DNA of 6,886 nucleotides from an uncultured Gammaproteobacteria bacterium (GTDB lineage Bacteria; Pseudomonadota; Gammaproteobacteria; GCA-2729495): contig CAMYJV010000040.1 of NCBI GenBank assembly GCA_947258805.1, forward strand, positions 1 to 6,886, written 5' to 3'. This document shows positions 1 to 6,473 of this stretch, one piece after another. The notes under the pieces are model-generated. The model made no database searches and was not told the origin of the DNA. It was given only the letters and a program-made list of their open reading frames with translations. Within the stretch, counting starts at the first letter, position 1. Each line of letters opens with the position of its first letter. Both the position numbers and the translations under genes were made by a program.

Positions 1-991
1 CGCCGCGGCGGGCGACAACCGTGACACCGGAGTCGATTGCGAGCGCTAGCTGTGACGCACCCCGGACGTTGAACTCGATCAGCTTGAGTTGGCCATCACG
101 CGCATCGCGCTTGAATTCGATGTTTGCGAGCCCTCGATACCCCAGGCGAGTAAGAAACTCGTGTCCCAGGCTCTCGACCTCTGGGTCGAAAACCCCAGTC
201 GAGTAACTGCCGTTTCCGTAGTCCACCGGCCAATCTCGGAGTTCCCTGCGGATGAACAAGGTTGAACGGTTACCGTCGATCGAGCAGTACGCGTACACTG
301 CATATAGTTGGTCAGCTTCGCCATCTATCTGCTCCTGTACGATGACGCTCCCATTTCCCGCGCTCATGCGGACGTACTCGGGCGACAACTCTGCGGGAGT
401 CTCGACCAACGCGAGCTTGGTCAGTCCTCCGGGTCGCTGGTTGGATTGCTGCTGCCACTGGTGCGAATACGCCGGCTTGATCACACACGGGAAGCCAATC
501 TCTTCCGGAACCCGGCTGAGGTCATCGACGCTCGCGGGCACCAGGGTGCGCGGAATAGCGACCCCGCAGCGCGCCGCAAGTTCGTACTGCCGCCGCTTGT
601 CAGCCAGCATCTCGAGCGTGTCGCGTTCGGCGAGTGCGAACCGGAACCATCGGGTCAGCGTCTCTTTGTAGCGCGACACCAGCAGCACGTGCCCGTCACT
701 AGTCGGAAGGAGAACCCCACGCGTCGGGAGCTTTTCACCGAGCCGTGAAAGCAGGGCGATCAGCTGGGCGTCATCGAGACCGTCAATCGACACCGGGAAA
801 CCGAAGCGGGACTTCATGCCGGGTGTTCCTGAGGTGCCCAGCGTCACGACGGGAATTTCGCGACGGCCGAGACTACGAGTCACGGCCAGCCCGTGTGCCC
901 GTTCGGCTCCAAGCACGAAGGCCGTAGGAGTCGTGCCTGTCAGATTCGCGGCAAACCTGTCGTACTTCCTGAGAATCTCGACTCGGATAGT
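1..991 (-). CDS. ATP-grasp ligase (COG3919-like carboxylate-amine ligase), 3' end outside window, start unclear
   Basis: The reverse strand is open from codon 991 to the window edge, about 330 residues. It begins with a Rossmann-like strand (TAFVLGAERAHGLAV, about 926-882). The ATP-grasp fold follows: VIKPAYSH with the nucleotide-binding Lys at 476-478, a VIVQEQIDGEADQ segment near 340-307, and metal-binding acidic residues in NIEF (Glu 116-118) and LIEFNVRG (Glu 74-76, Asn 68-70, Arg 62-64). ATP-grasp enzymes join a carboxylate to an amine or thiol through an acyl-phosphate; the substrates here cannot be told. The spacing resembles the COG3919 group, often found in polysaccharide or natural-product loci. 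No ATG, GTG or TTG lies in frame between the TAG at 992-994 and the GTG at 914-916, and that GTG falls inside the first conserved strand. The start is therefore ATT/ATC/CTG, or has been lost by mutation. The C-terminus lies beyond the left edge. Family call is firm; intactness is doubtful. Confidence 0.8.
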
Positions 992-1068
992 CTAGTCACC
1001 CTGCTTTGTTGGTCCCGATCGCAGACATGCAGGCATGATCGCTGGGGTGGTGAATAAAGGCATGAGTT
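992..1068. other. Gap between ATP-grasp frame and aldolase gene
   Basis: This 77-base gap lies downstream of the aldolase stop and upstream of the ATP-grasp frame. It holds an ATG at 1034-1036 (minus strand) in frame with the ATP-grasp ORF, followed by 13 further codons and then TAG at 992-994. A small inverted repeat, CATGC-AG-GCATG, lies at 1026-1037. It has no T-tract and is too short to call a terminator. No clear promoter or Shine-Dalgarno sequence was seen. Confidence 0.5.
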
Positions 1069-1797
1069 TCACTGCGCGTAGTCGGGCTCCTCGTGATCGA
1101 GAACGCGCTTGAGCGCAGCGAAATGCGTGATGGCTTGCTTCCTTAGGTTGTTCGGCCGCGCGTCGCTCACATATCGCTCCGCGACGTCGTCAGATATGAT
1201 GCGAAGCTCTCCGCCGGTAGACTGGGCAAGAAGCTGCAGCTGGCTCGCCCTCTCCAGGTAATACAAATCGTCGAAAGCACGCGCTACGGATTCTCCTGCC
1301 ACAATGACGCCGTGATGAGCATGGAAGAGCACAGCCTTGTCCCCTATGGCCATTGCAAGCCGTTCTCCCTGCTGAGCCTGGTCCGCGGCACCTGCGTAGT
1401 CCGGGCCATAGGCAACACGTGAGTGAAAGCGAAGGGCGGTCTGGCTCACGGGAAGCAGTCGCCCTCCTTCGAGCAGCGTAATCGACGTCGCGTAGGGTTG
1501 ATGCGTGTGAAGGACGCACGAGACGTCGCCTCGGGCTCTCAGGATGTATGAGTGAATGAAGAATGCCGATGGTTCGACCTCGCCGTCACCTTCGCAAATC
1601 CGTCCTTCGGCATCGACAACGAGGAGGCGACTCGCACACACCTCAGACCAGTGCAGGCCATGCGGGGTGATGAGAAATCTGTCGGGTTCACTCACCAGGC
1701 GAGCAGAAAAGTGATTCGCGATCCCTTCGTTCAAGCCCAAACGAAGCGCGAGGCGATGCGCTGCTGCGAGATCGATCCTAAGGTCCGTATCACTCAT
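1069..1797 (-). CDS. Class II aldolase/adducin family protein
   Basis: A 242-residue protein matching the class II aldolase/adducin fold along its whole length. These cytoplasmic zinc enzymes catalyse retro-aldol cleavage, epimerisation or decarboxylation of small hydroxy-acids and sugar phosphates. Visible motifs: NHFSARL (N28-H29), TPHGLHWSE (45-52), the acidic EPSAFFIH (E75), the zinc-binding HTH (H97, H99), and a third zinc ligand in HAHHGVIVAG (H162). The C-terminal HFAALKRVLDHEEPDYA is typical of a subgroup of about 250 residues with unassigned substrate. All expected zinc ligands are present, so it should be active. The ATG at 1797 fits family length. The frame is open further, to an ATG at 1851 and a GTG at 1914, but the extra residues do not look conserved and no candidate start has a good ribosome site. 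It diverges from the adenylating enzyme and lies upstream of the ATP-grasp frame on the same strand, 77 bases apart. Confidence 0.88.
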   Translation of the reverse strand: MSDTDLRIDLAAAHRLALRLGLNEGIANHFSARLVSEPDRFLITPHGLHWSEVCASRLLVVDAEGRICEGDGEVEPSAFFIHSYILRARGDVSCVLHTHQPYATSITLLEGGRLLPVSQTALRFHSRVAYGPDYAGAADQAQQGERLAMAIGDKAVLFHAHHGVIVAGESVARAFDDLYYLERASQLQLLAQSTGGELRIISDDVAERYVSDARPNNLRKQAITHFAALKRVLDHEEPDYAQ

Positions 1798-1935
1798 CTG
1801 AAACGTTATTGGCTTCTTATGCTTGGCCAGTCGCGCCGGCTCAGGGTTCATCGCAGCGTCTAACGCGACCCGAGCATGCTGCAATTCCGGTCTTTGTTTG
1901 CTTTGCAAATGCACTTTAGCGGAAGATTCTAACGG
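1798..1935. promoter_or_regulatory. Divergent intergenic region between aldolase and adenylating-enzyme genes
   Basis: If the aldolase starts at 1797, both divergent genes must be expressed from this stretch. Its right half (about 1880-1935) is visibly richer in A and T than the flanking genes and contains a perfect 8-base palindrome TTTGCAAA at 1902-1909, a possible operator. A GGAAG at 1921-1925 lies ten bases before the plus-strand ATG and can serve as its ribosome site. No sigma-70 hexamer pair matches well enough to place a promoter. If the aldolase instead starts at 1851 or 1914, the true gap shrinks to 84 or 21 bases. Confidence 0.35.
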
Positions 1936-3591
1936 ATGTCGATCGAGTCAACTTTCCGCAACATTATGTCCGAACTTGGCGACCGCCATTTTCAGCACAT
2001 GTTGTTCTTACCGTTTACCCTGCCTTTCGCAGTTCGCCGCTTCTTGCAGGAACGCCTCTCGCTCGTCAGTGCCGGATCGCGGTTGAAGAGTGAGCTGGAA
2101 AACCGTGAATTACGCTTCCTGGAACTCATTCGGGCGCGGGTCTATGCCGTGCCGGGAAGCCCATACAAAAAGTTGTTGGACTATGCCGGTTGCGAGCTGG
2201 GTGATATCGAATCGTGTCTCAATAAGACGGGTTTGGAGGAGACCTTGAAGGAGCTTGCCCGCTCGGGCGTCTACCTCACGCCGCGGGAATATAAGGGGCG
2301 GCAAGACGTGGAGCGTGGGCGCCTTTCGTTTCGAGTGTACACAAAGGACCTGGTGCCGCCCCGGCGTTATGGCGCCGCGGCGGGCGTCAACCAAAGCAGC
2401 GGTACCACCAATAAGCCCCGCAGCAGCGTTTCGTCGTTCGATTGGTGGCGCGAGGAATCACCGGCGATGGCGCTTTTCCTGGATGCGCACGGACTCCTGT
2501 CGAGCCGTATGGCAGCTTATGAGCCCATGCTCGGCAGCCTTGCTGCAGGTATCACGTTCTTCCTGATGACCGCGCGACTGGGTGTTCCTGTCGATCGTTG
2601 GTTTGCCCGGCCGGTGCCCGTGAACAACTGGCTGGAAGATCTATATTTTCGTCTCACGTCTCACGAGATTGCACTGGCGGGGCAATGGTTCGGTCCTGGC
2701 TTTGCACGCCCCGAAGTGACACCGGCCGGCGACATCGACCGGATAGTCCGATGGGTAGAAAGAGGCCGGAAAGAAGGTTTCACCACATGCATCCGTACGG
2801 TCGCCAGCAACGCAGCCCGCATCGCGCAGGTTGCTGATGAAATTGGCGCATCACTCGAAGGGTGTACGTTCATCGCGTCCGGCGAACCGGTTACCAAGGC
2901 AAAGCGATGTGTCATTGAAAAAGTTGGTGGGACCGTTACCGTACTGTGGGGCTACTGGCCCACAGGCACTGTTGGCGTGGGGTGCGGCCGGCCTGCTTAC
3001 GGTGACGAAATGCACGTAATGCGTCACAGCCTGGCCGTGATTGAACACCCGGAGCCGATCACCGACGCCATCGGCGAACCGGTTCATCCCCTGCTTTTCA
3101 CGACGCTTTACCCCTCCGCGGCCCAACTGGAGATTAACGTTGCCAACGGCGACCACGCCGTGTTGTCGGAAAGAAACTGCGGGTGCCCAATGCATGAGGC
3201 GGGTTTGACGCTTCATGCCCACCATGTTGGTAGTTTCGAAAAATTCACCAGCGAAGGCTTGGCGTTTCCTTTTGACGATCTTTATGAGCTACTCGATACG
3301 ACGCTGCCTGACAAGTTTGGCGGTGGCGTTGGGGATTATCAGTTGGTCGAGGAGGAAGGCATGAGCGGCCGAACGCATGTCACGCTATTGGTTGACCCGA
3401 GCGTTGGTCCGATCCGGGAATCCTCACTGCTTGATTTCCTGACTGCCGAATTCGCAGCCGGCTCTCGCAGCAAGGGCTTCATGGCGGGCGTATGGCGGGA
3501 TTCGGGGACGTTCCGGATTCGGCGAGAAAGTCCGACGGCAACCTCGCGGGGCAAGGTCCTGCCGCTACGGGTTGCCGCCAAAGTGAGATGA
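1936..3591 (+). CDS. PaaK/CapK-like adenylate-forming enzyme (divergent ANL superfamily)
   Basis: A 551-residue predicted cytoplasmic enzyme. The phosphate-binding loop SSGTTNKPR (154-162) resembles motif A3 of phenylacetate-CoA ligases, CapK proteins and LuxE-like acyl-protein synthetases, which activate a carboxylate as acyl-AMP. Further matches are ASGEPVTKAKR (314-324; PaaK has GGEPLT), NGDHAVL (D406), a CGCP pair (C415, C417) where PaaK-type enzymes have CPCG, and a C-terminal SRGKVLPLR whose K540 may be the A10 lysine. The usual YGxTE of motif A5 is replaced by WGYWPTGTVGVG (338-349), lacking the Glu, and the later GRxDD region reads VGSFEK. About 150 residues precede the P-loop, some 50 more than in PaaK. 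The superfamily call is good; substrate, acceptor (CoA, protein or amine) and activity are unknown. The ATG at 1936 has GGAAG ten bases upstream; later in-frame ATGs at 1966 and 1999 are possible. The stop overlaps the next start as ATGA. Confidence 0.8.
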   Translation: MSIESTFRNIMSELGDRHFQHMLFLPFTLPFAVRRFLQERLSLVSAGSRLKSELENRELRFLELIRARVYAVPGSPYKKLLDYAGCELGDIESCLNKTGLEETLKELARSGVYLTPREYKGRQDVERGRLSFRVYTKDLVPPRRYGAAAGVNQSSGTTNKPRSSVSSFDWWREESPAMALFLDAHGLLSSRMAAYEPMLGSLAAGITFFLMTARLGVPVDRWFARPVPVNNWLEDLYFRLTSHEIALAGQWFGPGFARPEVTPAGDIDRIVRWVERGRKEGFTTCIRTVASNAARIAQVADEIGASLEGCTFIASGEPVTKAKRCVIEKVGGTVTVLWGYWPTGTVGVGCGRPAYGDEMHVMRHSLAVIEHPEPITDAIGEPVHPLLFTTLYPSAAQLEINVANGDHAVLSERNCGCPMHEAGLTLHAHHVGSFEKFTSEGLAFPFDDLYELLDTTLPDKFGGGVGDYQLVEEEGMSGRTHVTLLVDPSVGPIRESSLLDFLTAEFAAGSRSKGFMAGVWRDSGTFRIRRESPTATSRGKVLPLRVAAKVR

Positions 3592-3992
3592 GAGAGCCTG
3601 TGAAGACTCGCGTCCGAATCACAATGGCGTTTGTCCTGATCCTTTATGCGCTGGTCGAAGGACTGTCTCTTCTTGGGCTCTCGGTGCTGGAGCCGAGCGT
3701 GAACGTCGTCTACGACCCGGAAATCGAGGTATTGTCCGAGAGCCAGAGGGCTCGCTTGAGCAAATTCCTTGAGGAGGGACTAGGACAGAGAGTCGTGCAG
3801 GTTCCGGTGTTGGGCTGGTACAGGATCGGCGACTCCTTGACGTATGGTAGCGATGTCGAGCTTCAGGAGACGTGGCCGAAAGAATATGGCGGCTGGCTGC
3901 CGTGCGTCATGCCCGCAGGAACTGCGGAATGCTTTCGGCGCCTTCCGGGTCTTCGTGAATCAGCACTTCGGCGTCGGGGAACGCCTGCCTGA
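3588..3992 (+). pseudogene. SGNH/GDSL hydrolase, N-terminal remnant with chimeric tail
   Basis: The ORF begins at an ATG overlapping the preceding stop (ATGA), giving 134 residues. Residues 1-10 are basic, and about 11-32 form a hydrophobic N-terminal anchor (MAFVLILYALVEGLSLLGL). A PVLGWYRI segment follows, then GDSLTYGSDVELQETWPKEY, which is the block I motif with the nucleophile Ser of SGNH hydrolases; those of this layout deacylate or modify envelope glycans. The remaining catalytic blocks (Gly, Asn and the Asp-x-x-His) are absent. From about 3890-3906 the frame runs into sequence antisense to the 3' end of fieF, so its last 30 or so residues are not hydrolase. The stretch usually seen between LGW and GDS, some 20-40 residues, also appears to be missing, suggesting an internal deletion. 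The product cannot be a working hydrolase. It was probably intact and co-expressed with the adenylating enzyme in an ancestor. Confidence 0.7.
3885..3906. other. Probable junction between accessory segment and conserved backbone
   Basis: Hydrolase-like coding ends here on the plus strand, and fieF on the minus strand ends with its TGA at 3907-3909. Two convergent genes thus meet with no spacer and no terminator, and the left one is cut. Such an abrupt edge fits a deletion, recombination or island boundary. No direct repeat, tRNA end, insertion-sequence end or integrase is visible, so the mechanism is unknown. Confidence 0.45.
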
Positions 3993-4836
3993 CTGCGAGT
4001 TCCACCTGGTCGGAAATCTCGTGGGCCCTGGCCAGCGGCATGCTGCCGTCCATCTCGATGTGAAACTGGATAAAGGCCGTTAATCCGGCCCGGCGTGTCC
4101 GCAGATCGTGCAGGTTGGCCACCTCGGGGTGCTCCAGCGCAATCTCCCTGATCTTGTCGCGCTCTGCCTCGGAAAATTCCTGGTCCATGAGCTGGCCGAT
4201 GGCACCGGCGCCGATTTCCCACGCGCCGCGGATCAGCACGAAGGCGAGCAGTATGCCGATCACCGGATCCACGAAGGGCGCATTGAATTGCGTCGATATC
4301 AGCAGCGCGACGATCACGCCGATATTGATGCCGACGTCGCCCAGGCCGTGCAGCGCGTCCGCCGACACGATCAGCGACCCGGTGCGCTTCACCACGTAGC
4401 GCTGGAACACAACCAGTAGTCCGACCAGCACGGAAGCGATGACCATGATGATGATGCCCAGCTGGCTGTTCGTCGGCATGGCGGGTTCCAGCAGTCGTCG
4501 CCCGCACTCGGCAATCAGGAACAGCGCGGACGCGCCGATGATGATGGCCTGGAACATCCCGCCGATGGGCTCGGCCTTGCCGTGCCCGAAGCGATACTGG
4601 TGGCTGGCTGGTTGCACTGCCCGGCGCACGAAATACAGGTTCAGACCCGCCGCCACGCCGTCCAGCACCGAGTCCAGCAGCGAGCCCAGCATTGCGACGG
4701 AGCCGGTCTGCCACCACGCGACTCCCTTGAAGGCGATTAGCGTACCGGCCACCAGCACCGAAGCGACGGTGGCGAGCTTCATCAGGCGCGCCTTGTCGGC
4801 GTGCTCCTGGTTGTGAGCGGTGGTAGCCATGTTCAT
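3907..4836 (-). CDS. fieF: Cation efflux pump FieF (YiiP), Zn2+/Fe2+ antiporter of the CDF family
   Basis: A 309-residue inner-membrane transporter that exports divalent metals, mainly zinc and also iron or cadmium, in exchange for protons. Six transmembrane helices fill residues 20-215, followed by the cytoplasmic dimerisation domain. The transport site of E. coli YiiP is complete: D55, D59, H163, D167 in LLDSVLDG and ALHGLGDVG. The cytoplasmic zinc cluster is also conserved with exact spacing: H243 (HDLRTR), H259 (QFHIEM), H272, H294 and D296 (IHEDP). The interfacial site is only partly kept (H85 in FGHGK, with Tyr and Ser in place of H71 and D68), which is common in relatives. The chosen ATG at 4836 gives the usual length; ATG 4830 and ATG 4872 (12 residues longer, adding an HHHD stretch) are alternatives, none with a good ribosome site. 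It ends tail-to-tail with the SGNH remnant and lies 88 bases after the doxX-like gene. Confidence 0.9.
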   Translation of the reverse strand: MNMATTAHNQEHADKARLMKLATVASVLVAGTLIAFKGVAWWQTGSVAMLGSLLDSVLDGVAAGLNLYFVRRAVQPASHQYRFGHGKAEPIGGMFQAIIIGASALFLIAECGRRLLEPAMPTNSQLGIIIMVIASVLVGLLVVFQRYVVKRTGSLIVSADALHGLGDVGINIGVIVALLISTQFNAPFVDPVIGILLAFVLIRGAWEIGAGAIGQLMDQEFSEAERDKIREIALEHPEVANLHDLRTRRAGLTAFIQFHIEMDGSMPLARAHEISDQVELAVRQAFPDAEVLIHEDPEGAESIPQFLRA

Positions 4837-4960
4837 GTCGTGGTGGTGCAGCAGATCCCGACCAGGCGCCATATTGTAGGCCAGAATGAGCTGCCTCCGG
4901 CGGGTGCGTTGAAGGCGCGAATGAATTCGGGGCTAACGGGTTTTCCGGCGACCGCGTCGG
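4837..4960 (-). promoter_or_regulatory. Leader region of fieF with unresolved start
   Basis: On the minus strand this leader carries TACAAT (4878-4873), a good -10 hexamer, directly before the ATG at 4872, but no acceptable -35 is found 16-18 bases upstream. Transcription from it would start near 4866 and would favour the ATG at 4836. A strong Shine-Dalgarno GGAGG (4898-4894) lies six bases before an ATT (4887-4885) in frame with fieF. No inverted repeat followed by T residues was seen that would end the upstream operon. Confidence 0.25.
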
Positions 4961-5479
4961 TCAGCGGAACCAGCGCGAATCCGGGAAGCGCCGCGCCAGC
5001 CAGCGGTCCAGGCCGAGCCAACGCCCGGAAGCTTTGGCCAGGAACAGGAAATTCAGAATAAAAAACGGGATCAGTGACGCGTCGTAGTAGCCGCCGATCG
5101 CCAGGTTCACCAGGATAAACAGGCTCACCCCCGCGGCCCAGCGGGTGGTCAGGCCCAGCAACAGGCCGATGGCCGCATAAAGTTCGCCGAAAGTGACCAC
5201 CCAGGCCACCAGCTCGTAAAGGGGAATGGCGAAGAACTGCAGGTATATGACTGCAAAACTGTCGGGTGGTAGTTCCGTCAGTCGGTCGAGGAAGATTTCA
5301 TTCAGGATATCCGAGGTCAGCCAGTCCTTGCGGATCTTGTTGATGCCGGCCGCCAGCCAGAAGATGCCGAACAGGGTGCGCAGCACGATGTGCAGTACCA
5401 CGCCGGTGGTGCGCAGCAGGTGCCCGCGAATCCACTGCAGCTGCCAGAGACCGTCGGCCGTCGTCACGATGTCATTCAC
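4961..5479 (-). CDS. DoxX-family integral membrane protein
   Basis: A 172-residue protein with four predicted transmembrane helices (about 27-47, 84-108, 114-130, 134-148), the DoxX/DoxD architecture. Family signs are the first helix FGIFWLAAGINKI, a polar first loop, the helix FGELYAAIGLLLGLTTRWAA, and the C-terminal GRWLGLDRWLARRFP. DoxX proteins sit in the cytoplasmic membrane. Some are subunits of quinone-linked oxidoreductases (thiosulfate:quinone oxidoreductase in archaea) or partners in redox stress complexes, but most are uncharacterised, so no reaction can be assigned. The start is GTG at 5479, which shares four bases with the preceding stop (GTGA). This coupling suggests it is co-translated with the secreted four-cysteine protein upstream. 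No cysteine is present in the DoxX protein itself. Confidence 0.85.
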   Translation of the reverse strand: MNDIVTTADGLWQLQWIRGHLLRTTGVVLHIVLRTLFGIFWLAAGINKIRKDWLTSDILNEIFLDRLTELPPDSFAVIYLQFFAIPLYELVAWVVTFGELYAAIGLLLGLTTRWAAGVSLFILVNLAIGGYYDASLIPFFILNFLFLAKASGRWLGLDRWLARRFPDSRWFR

Positions 5480-6054
5480 AGCGGGAACGGCGATGGTTTC
5501 CGGTCGTTAATGATTTCAATCGACTCCCACAGGGGCAGCCGCTGGCAATACCCCACGGGTTCCAGATCGGGACCTCGACGCCAGCGCCGGCTGGTGCGAT
5601 CAATTTCGTGCTCGTTTAGGGCGATCAATGGCGGTTCCAGTGAAACTCTTGCCTGGACGGTCCGGGGTAAAGGCCACTTGCCCTCTGTCACGTCGTAGAC
5701 CAGCACTGGTCGCTCGTGGCCGTCAGCAGCGGTCTCGTCGAAGTTGCGTATAAACCATTCCCAGATCGTGGCGATCTGCGACCAGAAGGTGCGAGTCTGA
5801 ATATGGTAGACAGTGAAGCTGCCGGACTCGGGAATGCTTTCTCTTTGCGCGTCGACGTCAGACATTTCGCAGAGCACGACCACCTCGCACATGGTGCAGA
5901 TCTCACCGAAGCGCCCGAACAGGAAGTAGTCGGCGTACTTTGGGTCGTTCATCTGCGCGGTGGCGGGCAGGGCGGTGGCCAGGACCAACACAACGAGGAG
6001 ACATCGTGCGGTCCTCGCTGCCACGTTCCTCTGCTTGTGAGTTGGCGGGATCAA
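5476..6054 (-). CDS. Secreted protein of unknown function with a CxxC motif
   Basis: I do not recognise the family. The 192-residue product begins with a basic stretch and a hydrophobic core (LLVVLVLATALPATA), with a likely signal peptidase I site after residue 33 (ATA-Q), so it should be periplasmic. The mature part opens with MNDPKYADYFLFGRFGEIC and has C53, C56 and C62 (CTMCEVVVLC) plus a lone C170 (GYCQRLPLWES). These may form disulfides or bind a metal or cofactor. The middle is rich in aromatic residues (TFWSQIATIWEWFIRNF). The start is TTG at 6054, overlapping the upstream stop as TTGA, with GCAGG about ten bases before it; GTG at 6024 is an alternative that keeps the signal peptide. 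It overlaps the DoxX gene downstream by four bases. Frame, signal peptide and tight packing make it a real gene; a role with DoxX in envelope redox or metal handling is only inference. Confidence 0.78.
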   Translation of the reverse strand: MIPPTHKQRNVAARTARCLLVVLVLATALPATAQMNDPKYADYFLFGRFGEICTMCEVVVLCEMSDVDAQRESIPESGSFTVYHIQTRTFWSQIATIWEWFIRNFDETAADGHERPVLVYDVTEGKWPLPRTVQARVSLEPPLIALNEHEIDRTSRRWRRGPDLEPVGYCQRLPLWESIEIINDRKPSPFPL

Positions 6055-6473
6055 GGCCGTCTACCTGCACGCTGTGCGTCCGCAATTAATTGTACCGCCT
6101 GCGACTGTGCGACGCTGCCGGCAGGGGCCAGGCTCAGGGATTTTCTCCCCATCTGTTCTGCCTGTGGATAGTCGCCCTGTTCGAAGCGCAGTTGTCCCAG
6201 TTCGAGCCACACGGTCGGGTGGTCGGGCTCAATGCGGATCGCCCGTTCGACTGACGCAGATGCCTGCGCATACTCCCCGGCGCGTCGTTGCCGGCGGCTT
6301 TGTTCCAGCAGTGCATCACTGGCAGGCGACAGGCTGTCCATCACGGACGGCACGCGCCCGGCACCCTCGCTGCCTTCGGGCAACGACGAGGGCGGGGGCG
6401 TTGCTGGTCCGAGCGCCCCGGCACAGCCGCTCAGCAGCCCTGCAGCGATCACAACAAGCGCGGCGACGCGCAT
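6051..6473 (-). CDS. TPR lipoprotein next to mrcB (LpoP-like candidate PBP1B activator)
   Basis: A 140-residue lipoprotein. The signal sequence MRVAALVVIAAGLLSGC has a lipobox LLSGC with the lipidated Cys at 17, followed by a flexible Pro/Ser/Gly-rich linker (18-48). Two tetratricopeptide repeats follow (about 52-85, with GEYAQASASVERAIRIEPDH; about 86-119, with LELGQLRFEQGDYPQAE) and a capping helix. In Pseudomonas aeruginosa, LpoP is an outer-membrane TPR lipoprotein encoded beside the PBP1B gene that activates this cell-wall synthase. Architecture and position match, so the same role is likely, though the sequence alone cannot prove it. Residues 18-20 are AGA with no Asp at +2, consistent with sorting to the outer membrane. 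The ATG at 6473 shares its A with the mrcB stop (TGATG) and has AAGAGG ten bases upstream. An ATG at 6497 would add eight residues but has no ribosome site. It overlaps the next gene by three bases. Confidence 0.85.
   Translation of the reverse strand: MRVAALVVIAAGLLSGCAGALGPATPPPSSLPEGSEGAGRVPSVMDSLSPASDALLEQSRRQRRAGEYAQASASVERAIRIEPDHPTVWLELGQLRFEQGDYPQAEQMGRKSLSLAPAGSVAQSQAVQLIADAQRAGRRP

Noticed and set aside
79..324. Minus-strand ORF of 81 codons
   Set aside because: Different frame from the ATP-grasp gene over the same bases; composition (Ser/Thr/Arg-rich) is that of a shadow frame.
252..748. Two long plus-strand ORFs (252-671, 308-748)
   Set aside because: They are antisense to the ATP-grasp gene, whose minus-strand frame shows clear family motifs; the plus-strand translations show no domain signal.
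1026..1037. Inverted repeat CATGC-AG-GCATG as a terminator or operator
   Set aside because: Five-base arms with a two-base loop and no T-tract; too short to support either role.
1552..1863. Plus-strand ORF of 103 codons
   Set aside because: Antisense to the aldolase gene, no ribosome site or domain signal.
4439..4460. Run of ATGATG repeats as a microsatellite
   Set aside because: It lies within the fieF coding frame and encodes part of a hydrophobic Ile/Met helix (GIIIMVIAS), so it is codon usage and not a separate repeat element.
3863..4717. Minus-strand ORF of 284 codons overlapping fieF
   Set aside because: It is an alternative frame of fieF, extremely rich in Arg and Gly with no motifs, as expected in GC-rich DNA; the fieF frame has all metal-binding residues.
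4833..5021. Minus-strand ORF of 62 codons between the DoxX gene and fieF
   Set aside because: It overlaps the DoxX 3' end and the fieF leader in another frame, with a low-complexity end (CCTTTT) and no motif; probably a shadow.
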